Positions 8,357 to 17,600 of a stretch of 64,000 bases of DNA are shown one piece after another. A program made the position numbers and the translations under genes. Within the stretch, counting starts at the first letter, position 1; every line of letters starts with the position of its first letter. The notes below the pieces were generated by a model that saw only the letters and a program-made list of their open reading frames with translations, was not told the DNA's origin and did no database searches. The stretch is from DASWED01 sp036394995 (GTDB lineage: Bacteria > Actinomycetota > UBA4738 > JACQTL01), in the NCBI GenBank assembly GCA_036394995.1, contig DASWED010000112.1, positions 1-64,000 on the forward strand, written 5' to 3'.

Positions 8357-9720
8357 TGCCCGGCGCGGACGTCCTGGAGGGGGCCGAGGAGCGGTACACC
8401 CACGCCGTGGTGGCGTTCGTCGGGGAGGACGGATACCCGATGAGCGTCGCCACCGAGTTCCGCGTGGACGCCGAGCGCAACCGCCTGCTGCTCCGCCCGT
8501 TCACCCCCGCCCCGCCCCCGGGGACCGAGGTCGACGTGACCCTCAGCCACATCCGACCCCAGCCCGGCGTGGGCTACGACGAGCGCCGGTACGCCCAGGC
8601 CTGGGGGCCGCTCCGCCCGAACGGGGGCCAGTTCGAGGTCCCGATCGAGCGCACGCAGGGTTGGGACGAACAGGACATGCCGTTCTTCGAGTACTCCGAG
8701 CGGGGCGTCGCCCAGGCCCACCGGTACCTGGGGGCCCTCTCGAAGGAGCGCGGCACCAGAGTCCGGCCCCGGCTGGCCGCGGGGTGGCTGTTCCTGCGGG
8801 CTACCCGGCTGCCGTTCCTCACCGCGACGTTCGTGCCGGTGGCGCTGGGCTCGGCGGTGGCCGCGGCGAACGGGCCGTTCCACTGGTGGCTGGCCCTGCT
8901 CACGCTGCTGGGCGGCGCGTTCGTCCACCTCGGGCTCAACGTGGCGAACGACGTGTTCGACACGATGAGCGGCGCCGACCAGGCCAACACCACGCCGACC
9001 CAGTTCAGCGGCGGGTCGCGAGTGATCCACTACGGGCTGATCAGCATGCGGGGGATGGCCCTGCTGGCCACCGCGTTCTACGCGGCCGGGGCCGCGATCG
9101 GCGTGTTCCTCGCGGTGGACCGGGGGTTCTGGCCGCTCATCGGCCTGGGGGCGGCCGGCATGGCCATCAGCCTCGCGTACACGGCGCCGCCGCTCCGCCT
9201 GGTGCACCGGGGGGTGGGCGAGATCGCGGTGGCGCTGGGATTCGGGCCGATCATGGTGCTGGGGGCGTTCTACGTGCAGGCCCAGCGGTTCACGTGGGAG
9301 GCCGGGTTCGTGTCGATCCCCGTGGCCATCCTCATCGCGCTCGTGCTGTACGTGAACGAGATCCCGGACCGGGCCGGGGACCGGGCCGCCGGCAAGCGGA
9401 CCTTGCCGGTCCGTCTCTCCCGGCGAGCCGTGATCGCCGTGTACGTGGCCGCGGTGGCCGTGGCCTACCTGGCGATCGCGGCCGGGGCGCTGTCCGGGCT
9501 GATGGTCCACGCCGCGCTGATCGGCCTGGTGACGATCCCGATGGCGGCGCGGGTCGCGCGGGAGCTCGGCGAGAGCTACGAGAACCCGTACGGGCTCATG
9601 CCGGCCATGGCCCGCAACATCAAGCTCCATCTGTTCACCGGGATGCTGCTGGTGGCGGCGTACACGGCCGCGGCGATCGCGGCCCACACCATGGCGCACC
9701 CGCCGCTGTTCCTGCGCTGA
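8356..9720 (+). CDS. Fusion of a split-barrel (PPOX-class) domain with a UbiA-type prenyltransferase
   Basis: 454 residues. About 1-140 resemble a second flavin/F420 split barrel (HAVVAFVGEDGYPMSVATEF). The rest is a polytopic membrane protein of the UbiA superfamily with about 8-9 hydrophobic segments and both Asp-rich motifs that bind the Mg-diphosphate of an isoprenoid donor: NVANDVFDTMSGAD and EIPDRAGDRAAGKRTL. The second half resembles MenA (menaquinone synthesis) more than heme O synthase. The fused domain suggests a redox step on the quinone head group or its precursor. It overlaps the preceding split-barrel gene by one base. The exact prenyl acceptor is inferred only. Confidence 0.82.
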   Translation: MPGADVLEGAEERYTHAVVAFVGEDGYPMSVATEFRVDAERNRLLLRPFTPAPPPGTEVDVTLSHIRPQPGVGYDERRYAQAWGPLRPNGGQFEVPIERTQGWDEQDMPFFEYSERGVAQAHRYLGALSKERGTRVRPRLAAGWLFLRATRLPFLTATFVPVALGSAVAAANGPFHWWLALLTLLGGAFVHLGLNVANDVFDTMSGADQANTTPTQFSGGSRVIHYGLISMRGMALLATAFYAAGAAIGVFLAVDRGFWPLIGLGAAGMAISLAYTAPPLRLVHRGVGEIAVALGFGPIMVLGAFYVQAQRFTWEAGFVSIPVAILIALVLYVNEIPDRAGDRAAGKRTLPVRLSRRAVIAVYVAAVAVAYLAIAAGALSGLMVHAALIGLVTIPMAARVARELGESYENPYGLMPAMARNIKLHLFTGMLLVAAYTAAAIAAHTMAHPPLFLR

Positions 9721-9741
9721 CCGGGCCGGACGCGGTCCCGT

Positions 9742-12426
9742 CTAGCGGGGACGGTGGGAGGTGACCTCGACGACCTGCTGGAACGTCGGGCGATTCTGCC
9801 ACGGCGAGTTCGGCAGCCCCACCAGCCCGACCGCCGAGTACCGGATGTCGTCGGCGTGCTCGTCGACACCCCATTCCGACGGGTTCGACCCCAGGGAATC
9901 CACCGCCGCCTTCAGCGACGAGGCCAGGGCCTTGCGGCACCCCGCCAGCGTCCCGTCCGCGCACCGCAGGACGTGGTATGGACCCCGTGGGTGGAGCCCC
10001 AGGGCCATCTGGAACGAGCGCTTGAGGTAGCCGAAGTACCCGCCCTGGAACGACGAGCCCAGCCCGGCCGCCCGGTTCGCGTCGTCGAACGGCAGGAGGA
10101 CGTCGTCGTACAGCCCGGAGAGCGTCTGATTGAACGCCGCGTGGATCATCCGCGGGTACCACGCGTCCATCAGCGCCACGGCCGCCTGGTCGTCGTACTG
10201 CCCGTCGCCGTTGCGGTCCACCCGGTGCGCGCCGGCCCCGGCCCACGTTCGCAGGATGTCCTCGTACTGGCCGAGGCCCGGACTGTCGCCCAGGATCCGG
10301 AGCGCCAGCGGGACGTCCTCCTCGCCCCGGAGGTCCACGGTGGCGGCGTCGGCCATGATCCGGACGAGGTCGGCCGGCGTGACGTCTCCCTGCGGCACCC
10401 GGGCCGCCAGGCGCTTCTGGAGCATGATCACGCGGTGCACCGGCCCCCACGCCCACTGGGCGTCGGAGGAGTTCCATCCGTGGGCCGGCCGGTTGTTCCA
10501 CGAGTCGAGCCACCCCTTCGCCGGGTTGATCTCGTGCACGTGCTGTGCGAACGGCAGGAACCCCCGCCACTCCCACGCGCCGGTTCCCCAGGTGGGGAGG
10601 TACGTGCTCATGCCGTCCGGCCGGACGGGGTACTTCCCGGAGTGGATGTACGCGACGTCTCGGTCGTCGACGTAGAGCCAGTTGAACGACCCGGTGATGC
10701 CGTTCATCACGTGGAGGAACGAGTCCGCGTCGTGCACGATGCCGGCGTTCACCTGAGCGAACGGCGGCGCGGCGTCGAGCTCGTGGAAGAACGTCGAGCG
10801 CTGGGTGACGAACGCCACCGGCTTGCCGTGGACCTTGCCCGTGGCGAACACCGGCCCGTGGATCGTCCGTCGGACGTGCATCGTGACCATCGTCGGCGCG
10901 CCCTCGCCCCCCGCCGTGGGCTTCGCGAGCCAGGAGTCTTCGCGCGTGTGCATCGCGACGCACTTGCCGTCGTGGACGTAGTGGGTGGAGTCCACGGTGG
11001 GCTGCGAGCCGTCGGGCTCGCACAGCGGTTCGGCCCGGGTGTCGATCATGTCGGACTCGCCGGAGGTGGCGCTCCAAGCGAAATCCCGGCCCCGGCCGAG
11101 CAGCACGTACTGGCTGATGCCGGGGAACGCGGCGCCGCGGGCGTTGAACCCGGGCGCGTGGATGTCCTCCTCGAGCAGGATCTCAGGTGACCAGTACGCG
11201 ACCTGCGGTCCCATCACCGCGATTGGGTGGCCGGTGGCCGAACGGTCCGCGGTCACGCCGAGCCAGTTGCTCATGCCGTTCGGCAGGCCAAGGCCGGCGG
11301 CCACCAGGGCCCGCTGCATGGCGCCCACGGGACCCTCGTGCACCGCCGCCTCCGAGCCCCCGGAGACCCCCGAGGGCCCGTCGCCGGTGGACGTGTCCAT
11401 GATCTGGAACGGCTGCACGGAGCCGGCGTCGGGCATCGCGATCGACGCCCGGTTCACCCGGCCCGGATGCTCGTACGGGAACCGGCCGTCGGCGCTCACC
11501 TGGGAGCCGGGGTCGTCGCCCGCCCGGAGGTCCTTCCACAGCGCCCTGGCCTTGGCCGGGCCGTCCTTGCTCGAGGCCTTCTGGAGGAACAGCGCGTTCC
11601 CCAGCTCGTTGCCGCCGCCGCCCGCGAAGGTCGCCTGGATGAGCGTGGCGATGGCCACGATGTCCGGCGCCGACCACTTGTCCGGCGTGATCTGCAGCGC
11701 CGGGTACTCGGCGGGCATCTGGTCCGGGTGCTGCGTGTCGTAGTCGATCCGGGCGTTGATGCCCTCCACGTAGTTCGTGCCGTCCTCGAGGACCTGCTGG
11801 CCGAGCGGCCCGAACCGCTTGGCCATGCTGTCCACCTGCCGCTGGAACTCCTCCGGCGAGTAGCCGGCCGCGAGGTACGTGTCGCGGTCCATCGCGAGAT
11901 TCGCGGGCGACGGCCCGAGGAACTCGGACAGGCGGCCCTGGCCGACGTGGCGGAGCGTGTCCATCATGAACAGCCGGTCCTCCGCGCCCACCCAGCCGGC
12001 CGCCCACTCGGCGTCCGCGCGGCTGTCGGCGGCGATGTGCGGCACGCCGAACGAGTCCCGCTTGATCGTCACGCCGTCCTTCGGGTTCTCGGTGGACTCC
12101 TCGCCCCCCGTCACGCCGAACGACTCGGGCTTGTAGAACTTCCTCAGGTCGGCGTCGGTGAGCTGGGAGAGGTCAGAGACCGGGAGCGACTCGTACATGT
12201 GCTTCTGGTCGGCGTCGTGCGGCGGCACATCGCCCGTGGTCTCGTATTGCAGCGCCTCGGCCGGGGTCGTGGTGGTGCCCTGCCCGGCCGGGAGGATGTT
12301 GAGGAACAGGCCCGGGTTCGCCGGCAACCCCTTCGTCGCAGAGGACCGTCCGGGCAGGGCGCCGGCGGCCGGAAGGAGGGCAAAGGTCAGGACCGCGACG
12401 AGCACGAGGGCGGGCAGCCGTCTCAT
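9742..12426 (-). CDS. Secreted penicillin-acylase-family N-terminal nucleophile hydrolase
   Basis: 894 residues with a signal peptide (MRRLPALVLVAVLTFALL, cleavage near AGA-L). The pro-form appears to self-cleave before Ser386 in GMSNWLG, giving the beta-chain nucleophile. The family segments GVPHIAADSRADAEWAAGW (alpha chain), VMGPQVAYWSPEI and GSFNWLYVDDRDVAY follow. Members hydrolyse amide bonds in beta-lactams, acyl-homoserine lactones or N-acyl peptides. About 115 residues between the signal and the alpha-chain core are additional. The ATG at 12426 is chosen because the signal peptide starts there; a longer frame upstream is Pro/Gly-rich and unlikely. It is convergent with the UbiA fusion, 21 bp away. 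Confidence 0.88.
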   Translation of the reverse strand: MRRLPALVLVAVLTFALLPAAGALPGRSSATKGLPANPGLFLNILPAGQGTTTTPAEALQYETTGDVPPHDADQKHMYESLPVSDLSQLTDADLRKFYKPESFGVTGGEESTENPKDGVTIKRDSFGVPHIAADSRADAEWAAGWVGAEDRLFMMDTLRHVGQGRLSEFLGPSPANLAMDRDTYLAAGYSPEEFQRQVDSMAKRFGPLGQQVLEDGTNYVEGINARIDYDTQHPDQMPAEYPALQITPDKWSAPDIVAIATLIQATFAGGGGNELGNALFLQKASSKDGPAKARALWKDLRAGDDPGSQVSADGRFPYEHPGRVNRASIAMPDAGSVQPFQIMDTSTGDGPSGVSGGSEAAVHEGPVGAMQRALVAAGLGLPNGMSNWLGVTADRSATGHPIAVMGPQVAYWSPEILLEEDIHAPGFNARGAAFPGISQYVLLGRGRDFAWSATSGESDMIDTRAEPLCEPDGSQPTVDSTHYVHDGKCVAMHTREDSWLAKPTAGGEGAPTMVTMHVRRTIHGPVFATGKVHGKPVAFVTQRSTFFHELDAAPPFAQVNAGIVHDADSFLHVMNGITGSFNWLYVDDRDVAYIHSGKYPVRPDGMSTYLPTWGTGAWEWRGFLPFAQHVHEINPAKGWLDSWNNRPAHGWNSSDAQWAWGPVHRVIMLQKRLAARVPQGDVTPADLVRIMADAATVDLRGEEDVPLALRILGDSPGLGQYEDILRTWAGAGAHRVDRNGDGQYDDQAAVALMDAWYPRMIHAAFNQTLSGLYDDVLLPFDDANRAAGLGSSFQGGYFGYLKRSFQMALGLHPRGPYHVLRCADGTLAGCRKALASSLKAAVDSLGSNPSEWGVDEHADDIRYSAVGLVGLPNSPWQNRPTFQQVVEVTSHRPR

Positions 12427-12748
12427 GGCCTGGCTTGTTTGCCCCGACCTACCGGCCGGTAAACCCGCAGGTGGGGACCCGGGTTCGCCAAGTTTGGGCC
12501 GGCCCCCCGGCGGGTATCCCCGCGCTGGCCCGGCTGGGGCCGCCGAAGGCGCAGCGCCCCAGAGGGGGGCCCGCACCGTTCGTCCAGGAGAGGGGGATCT
12601 CCACGTGTCGACCCCGATGCGCGGGCCACGGACAACCGCGACGGCAACGATGCCCGCGACGGCGGCATCGACACCGACACCCGCAAGGCCGACCCCGGCG
12701 ACATCAAGGTGACTGCGAACACCGACCGGGAACCGGGGATCGAACGAT

Positions 12749-12790
12749 CGGACCGGCGGCTCGCCGCCCGCACGGCGAGCCGCCGGTCCG
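12749..12790 (-). terminator. Strong terminator-like hairpin behind the small acidic protein gene
   Basis: A perfect 18-bp inverted repeat (arms 12749-12766 and 12773-12790, beginning CGGACCGGCGG) with a 6-nt loop lies 20 nt after the stop of the minus-strand gene ending at 12810. There is no clear U tract, as is usual at this GC content. It also fences off the upstream side of the acylase gene. Confidence 0.75.
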
Positions 12791-12809
12791 CTTCACATGG
12801 GAGGGGCGC

Positions 12810-13049
12810 TCAGCTGGCCTTGGGGTACCAGACCTCCAGGGTCTCGCCCTCGTCGGGGTAGTCATCCACCTCGGGGGCATCGGCGTGGTCGAGCACCGAG
12901 GCCACGACCTCCGGGACCCACACCTCCAGCGGTTCGCCGACGTCCTCGCCGTCGTACTCGGACTCGAGCTCGGTGATGAACCCGGCGTAGTTCGCGGCCC
13001 GCAGCAACGCGGCGGCCTCGCTGTCCTCCAGATCGATGGCCCTGGTCAT
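12810..13049 (-). CDS. Small acidic hypothetical protein with an internal repeat
   Basis: 79 residues, rich in Glu and Asp, no membrane segment. A short motif occurs twice: GEPLEVWVPE at 38-47 and GETLEVWYPK at 68-77, suggesting a duplicated strand unit. A near-consensus ribosome site (AGGAGGGAGG) precedes the ATG. It lies 37 bp behind the DsrE-like gene on the same strand and before a strong hairpin, so the two form an operon under the divergent promoter region at 13507-13637. I do not recognise the family. Confidence 0.7.
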   Translation of the reverse strand: MTRAIDLEDSEAAALLRAANYAGFITELESEYDGEDVGEPLEVWVPEVVASVLDHADAPEVDDYPDEGETLEVWYPKAS

Positions 13050-13086
13050 CTCGCTCCCTCCCTCCTCATCTCCATCGGGCGCGTCC

Positions 13087-13506
13087 TCACACGAACATCA
13101 CGGAGCCGCCGCCGGCCTCGGCCCAGAACGAGGCGATGCCCTCCACGCCGTCCACCATGGGATCGAGGTCGTCCGGCGACAGGTCGAGCATGTCCATCGA
13201 CAGCGAGCACGCCATGATCCGCACCGGCCCCATGGCCTTGACCTGCCGGAGCGTGTCGCTCCAGTGCACGGGGTTCTGCTCCTGCCACCTGCCCAGCATC
13301 GCGGCCCCCTCGGGCCCGGCCTCCGCGGAGATACCGTGATCCTTGCGGATGGAGTCGCTTCGGAACGCGTCCAGGGCCCAGTACTGCAACAGGACGTGCA
13401 CCGGGCGGCCCGAGGCCGCGGCCCCGGCGATGAGCATGGTCGCGGAGTCCAGCCTGTCGTCGGTGCCCGAGAACAGCACCAGCGACAGCGGCTCGCGTTC
13501 GCCCAT
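13087..13506 (-). CDS. DsrE/DsrF-like family protein
   Basis: 139 residues with the DsrE/F Rossmann-like fold: LSLVLFSGTDDRLDSATMLI at the N terminus, the segment GRPVHVLLQYWAL, and a conserved Cys100 in RIMACSLSMDMLDL. Family members carry sulfur on this cysteine or act as small redox proteins; many standalone ones have no known function. AGGAGG precedes the ATG by about 7 nt. First gene of a two-gene operon and divergent from the alpha/beta hydrolase. The shared region holds two DosR-type boxes. Confidence 0.75.
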   Translation of the reverse strand: MGEREPLSLVLFSGTDDRLDSATMLIAGAAASGRPVHVLLQYWALDAFRSDSIRKDHGISAEAGPEGAAMLGRWQEQNPVHWSDTLRQVKAMGPVRIMACSLSMDMLDLSPDDLDPMVDGVEGIASFWAEAGGGSVMFV

Positions 13507-13554
13507 CTCCCACCTCCTGGCCCGAAGGGTCGCACCGGCCGGAACCGCTCCCCA

Positions 13555-13592
13555 GGGCCGGTCGGCCCCTCCCCCCCCGGGACCTTCCGCCC
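13555..13592. promoter_or_regulatory. Two putative DevR/DosR-type boxes between dsrE-like and hydrolase genes
   Basis: GGGCCGGTCGGCCC at 13555-13568 matches all eight fixed positions of GGGNCNNNNGNCCC; GGGACCTTCCGCCC at 13579-13592 matches seven. They are 24 bp apart and lie just upstream of a -10-like TACCCT at 13603-13608 for the plus-strand hydrolase. Their position also suits the minus-strand DsrE operon. Confidence 0.5.
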
Positions 13593-13637
13593 GCTCCCGG
13601 GCTACCCTTGGCGGGACCGACGGGAGGTTCGGGCGAC

Positions 13638-14549
13638 ATGGAGCTCCAGAGCATCCGGATCCACGGGCACGACATCGGCTACCGAACGGCCGGCTCCGGC
13701 CCCGTGGTGGTGCTCGTCCACGGGCTGGCCACCACCTCCGCGACGTGGGGCCGGGTCATGCCGGCTCTCGCGGAGCGGTTCACGGTGGTGGCGCCGGATC
13801 TCCTCGGGCACGGCGGGTCCACGAAGGCCGCCGGCGACTACTCGCTCGGCGCGCAGGCGTCGGGCCTCCGCGACGTCATGATCGCGCTGGGACACGAACG
13901 GGCCACCCTGGTCGGGCATTCGCTGGGCGGCGGCGTGACCCTGCAGTTCGCGTACCAGTTCCCCGGTCGGTGCGAGCGACTCGTGCTGGTGGACAGCGGC
14001 GGCCTGGGCAGGGACGTGTCGTGGCACCTGCGCGCGCTCAGCTTCCCGGGCCTGGAGCACCTCATGCCCCCCGCGGCCTTCGCCCCCCGGCTGCAGGCGG
14101 CGGGGTCCGCGGTCGTGCGGTGGCTGGGCCGGATCGGCCTACGGCCCGCGCCATCGTTCGACGAGATGTGGTCGACGTACGGGTCCCTGGCCGACGCCGA
14201 GACCCGGCGGGCCTTCTTCCACACCCTGCACTCGGTGGTGGACATCCGGGGCCAGCGTCCGAGCGCGATGAACCGCCTGTACCTGCTGGCGGCCCTGCCG
14301 ACCCTCATCGTGTGGGGCGAACGGGACCGGCTGATCCCGGTGAGCCACGGTCGGGCCGCCCATGAGGCCATCCCGGGCAGCGTCATGCGCGTGTTCGAGG
14401 GAGTCGGGCATTTTCCGCAGCACGACCGGCCCGAGGAGTTCGTCCGGACGATGGTCGAGTTCATCGATTCGAGTCCCCCGGCGCACCTGTCCGAGGCGCG
14501 CCTCGGCGAGATGCTCGCCGCGGTGGCCCTGCCGGCGCCGGGGCGCTGA
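13638..14549 (+). CDS. Alpha/beta-fold hydrolase
   Basis: 303 residues. The oxyanion motif VLVHGLA, the nucleophile elbow GHSLGGG (Ser95), the acid Asp230 in WGERDRLIP and His258 in GVGHFPQHDRP complete the triad. Size and spacing are those of the small soluble esterase/epoxide-hydrolase/MhpC-like group; substrate unknown. GGGAGGT lies 9 nt before the ATG. Not obviously secreted. It is divergent from the DsrE-like operon, and the shared region holds putative DevR boxes, so it may be induced with the stress genes further along. Confidence 0.85.
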   Translation: MELQSIRIHGHDIGYRTAGSGPVVVLVHGLATTSATWGRVMPALAERFTVVAPDLLGHGGSTKAAGDYSLGAQASGLRDVMIALGHERATLVGHSLGGGVTLQFAYQFPGRCERLVLVDSGGLGRDVSWHLRALSFPGLEHLMPPAAFAPRLQAAGSAVVRWLGRIGLRPAPSFDEMWSTYGSLADAETRRAFFHTLHSVVDIRGQRPSAMNRLYLLAALPTLIVWGERDRLIPVSHGRAAHEAIPGSVMRVFEGVGHFPQHDRPEEFVRTMVEFIDSSPPAHLSEARLGEMLAAVALPAPGR

Positions 14550-14568
14550 GCCGAGCTCCTCCCGGCAT

Positions 14569-14605
14569 GGGCAGGAAGACCCCTCCTTCGAGGGCCGATC
14601 GGCTC
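14569..14605. promoter_or_regulatory. Two putative DevR/DosR-type boxes upstream of nifJ
   Basis: GGGCAGGAAGACCC at 14569-14582 and GGGCCGATCGGCTC at 14592-14605 each match seven of the eight fixed positions of GGGNCNNNNGNCCC and start exactly 23 bp apart. They lie 60-96 bp before the nifJ start. Individually weak; the spacing repeats that of the sites at 41738 and 45440. Confidence 0.4.
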
Positions 14606-14664
14606 GGTGGTGCGGTCCCCCGAAACGGCAGATTGGAGCCGTCGCCTGAAGGGACTCGGGACAC

Positions 14665-17600
14665 ATGACCGTCGTGACGCGTTCCCCGGCCGCGGGGCTC
14701 TCCTCCGCCGATACCGGCCAGGCGTTCGCCTGCCTGGACGGAAACGAGGCGGCGGCGCGGGTCGCCTACCGCCTGTCCGAGGTCATCGCGATCTACCCGA
14801 TCACGCCTGCCTCGGCGATGGGCGAGCTGTCCGACGCGTGGGCCGCGGCGGAACGGCCCAACCTGTTCGGCACCGTCCCCCAGGTCACCGAGATGCAGAG
14901 CGAGGCGGGCGCGGCCGGCGCGGTCCACGGCGCGGTGCAGCGGGGGGCGCTGGCCACCACGTTCACCTCGTCGCAGGGCCTGCTGCTCATGATCCCCAAC
15001 ATGTTCAAGATGGCCGGTGAGCTCTCGGCGGTGGTGATCCACGTGGCGGCCCGAACCGTGGCCACCCATGCCCTGTCGATCTTCGGCGACCAGTCCGACG
15101 TGATGGCGGCCCGCTCGACCGGGTTCGCCATGCTGGCCTCCTCCTCGGTGCAGGAGGCCCAGGACCTCGCGCTGGTGGCCCACGACGCGACGCTCCGGAC
15201 CCGCGTCCCGTTCCTTCACTTCTTCGACGGCTTCCGCACCTCGCACGAGATCAACCGGATCGCGCTGCTGTCCGACGACGACATCGAGGCGATGGTCGAT
15301 CGGGAGGCCATCCGGGCCCACCGCGGACGGGGGCTGGACCCCGATCGGCCCGTGCTGCGGGGGTCCGCCCAGAACCCGGACGTGTTCTTCCAGGCCCGCG
15401 AGGCGGCGAACCCGTTCCACCTGGCGGTCCCGGCCGCGGTCCAGGAGTCGATGGACCGGCTGGCGGAACGGACCGGCCGCGCGTACCACCTGGTGGACTA
15501 CGAGGGCGATCCGGAGGCCGACCGGGTGGTCGTGGTCATGGGCTCGGGGGCCGGTGCCGTGGCCGAGACCGTCGAGGCGTTGCGCGCGGAGGGCCAGCGG
15601 GTGGGGGTCCTCACGGTCCGGCTGTTCCGGCCGTTCCCCGCCGAGGAGCTGATCGCCGTGCTGCCCCCGACGGTCCGGGCCCTTGCAGTCCTGGATCGGA
15701 CGAAGGAGCCGGGGGCTCCGGGGGAGCCTCTGTACCAGGACGTGGTGACCGCGCTGGCCGAGCGGCACATGGCCAAGACCTCGCCGTTCGCGCAGATGCC
15801 GGCGGTCATGGGCGGGCGCTACGGCCTGTCGTCGAAGGAGTTCACGCCGGCCATGGCCGGGGCCGTGTTCGACGCCCTCGGGGAGCCCACGCCGGCCCGC
15901 CACTTCACGGTCGGCATCGTGGACGACGTCACGAACACCAGCCTTTCGTGGAACCCGGCGTTCTCCACCGAGGACCCCCGCACGGTCCGCGCCGTGTTCT
16001 ACGGGCTGGGCAGCGACGGCACGGTCAGCGCGAACAAGACCTCGATCAAGATCATCGGCGAGAACACGGGCCTTCACGCCCAGGGGTACTTCGTGTACGA
16101 CTCGAAGAAGTCGGGATCCGTGACCACGTCGCACCTCAGGTTCGGGCCGGCCCCCATCCGCTCGACCTACCTGATCGACCAGGCCAGCTTCGTGGCCTGC
16201 CACCAGTTCGGGTTCCTGGAGAAGATGGACGTGCTGAAGCTCGCGGCTCCCGGCGCGACGTTCCTGTTGAACAGCCCGTACGGCCCGGACGAGGTGTGGG
16301 ACCACCTGCCTCTGGAGACGCAGCAGGCCGTCCTGGACAGGGGCCTCGACCTGTGGGTCGTGGACGCCGTCTCGGTGGCCCGCGAAGCCGGGATGGCCAA
16401 GCGCATCAACACGGTCATGCAGTCGTGCTTCTTCGCCCTCTCCGGCGTGCTCCCCCGGGACGAGGCCATCGCGGAGATCAAGCGGGCCATCGTGAAGGCG
16501 TACGGCAAGCGCGGGGAGACCGTGGTCCAGCGCAACCACGAGGCCATCGACCGTTCGCTCGACGCCCTGCACCGGGTCGAGCTGACGGGGCGGAGCGCGA
16601 CCTCCACGATGCGCCGCCGGCCAGCCGTCCCCGAGGCAGCGCCCGACTTCGTGCAGCGAGTGACGGCGAGGATGCTCGCCGGCGAGGGCGACCTGCTCCC
16701 GGTCTCCGCGATGCCGCCCGACGGGACGTTCCCCACGGCGACGGCCCAGTGGGAGAAGCGGACGCTGGCCGAGGAGATCCCCATCTGGGACCCGTCGATC
16801 TGCATCGACTGCGGCAAGTGCGCCATCGCGTGCCCCCACGCCGCGATCCGGATGAAGGTGTTCGACCCCGCGGACCTCGAGGCCGCCCCGGAGTCGTTCC
16901 AGTCGAAGACGTTCGCCTCCCGGGACCTCCCCGGCAAGCTGCTGGCGATCCAGGTGGCGCCCGACGACTGCACCGGGTGCACCGTGTGCGTGAGCGTGTG
17001 CCCGGCCCGGAGCAAGGAGGAGGTCCGGCACAAGTCGATCAACATGGAGCCCATCGGAGACCACCTCGAACGTGAGCGCGCGAACTTCGAGTTCTTCCTG
17101 TCGATCCCCGAGATGGACCGCACGGCGATGGACCCGGCCTCGATCAAGGGATCGCAGGCCCGGCAGCCGCTGTTCGAGTTCTCCGGGGCGTGCTCGGGGT
17201 GCGGCGAGACGCCGTACCTGAAGCTCCTGTCCCAGCTGTTCGGCGACCGCATCCTGGTGGCGAACGCCACCGGGTGCTCCTCGATCTACGGGGGGAATCT
17301 CCCGACCACGCCCTGGGCGAAGGACGAAGCCGGCCGGGGCCCCGCGTGGGCGAACTCGCTGTTCGAGGACAACGCGGAGTTCGGGCTGGGGATGCGACTG
17401 GCCCTCGACCGGCAGGCGGCGCAGGCCCGGGCGCTGCTCGGGCGCCTGGCCCCGAGGCTGGGGGCGGACGACCTGATCGCGGCCGTCCTCGGCGAGGAGG
17501 GGATCGGCGACGCGGCCGTCGCGTCGCAGCGGGAGCGGGTCGCCGCGCTGAAGTCGCGCGTCGAGCCGGTGGCTGCCGGCGGCGACGAGGACGCCCGCGA

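Noticed and set aside
12605..12712. Small Thr/Pro-rich frame starting at GTG 12605
   Set aside because: It has a weak ribosome site, low-complexity composition and no conservation signal that I can see; region before a terminator.
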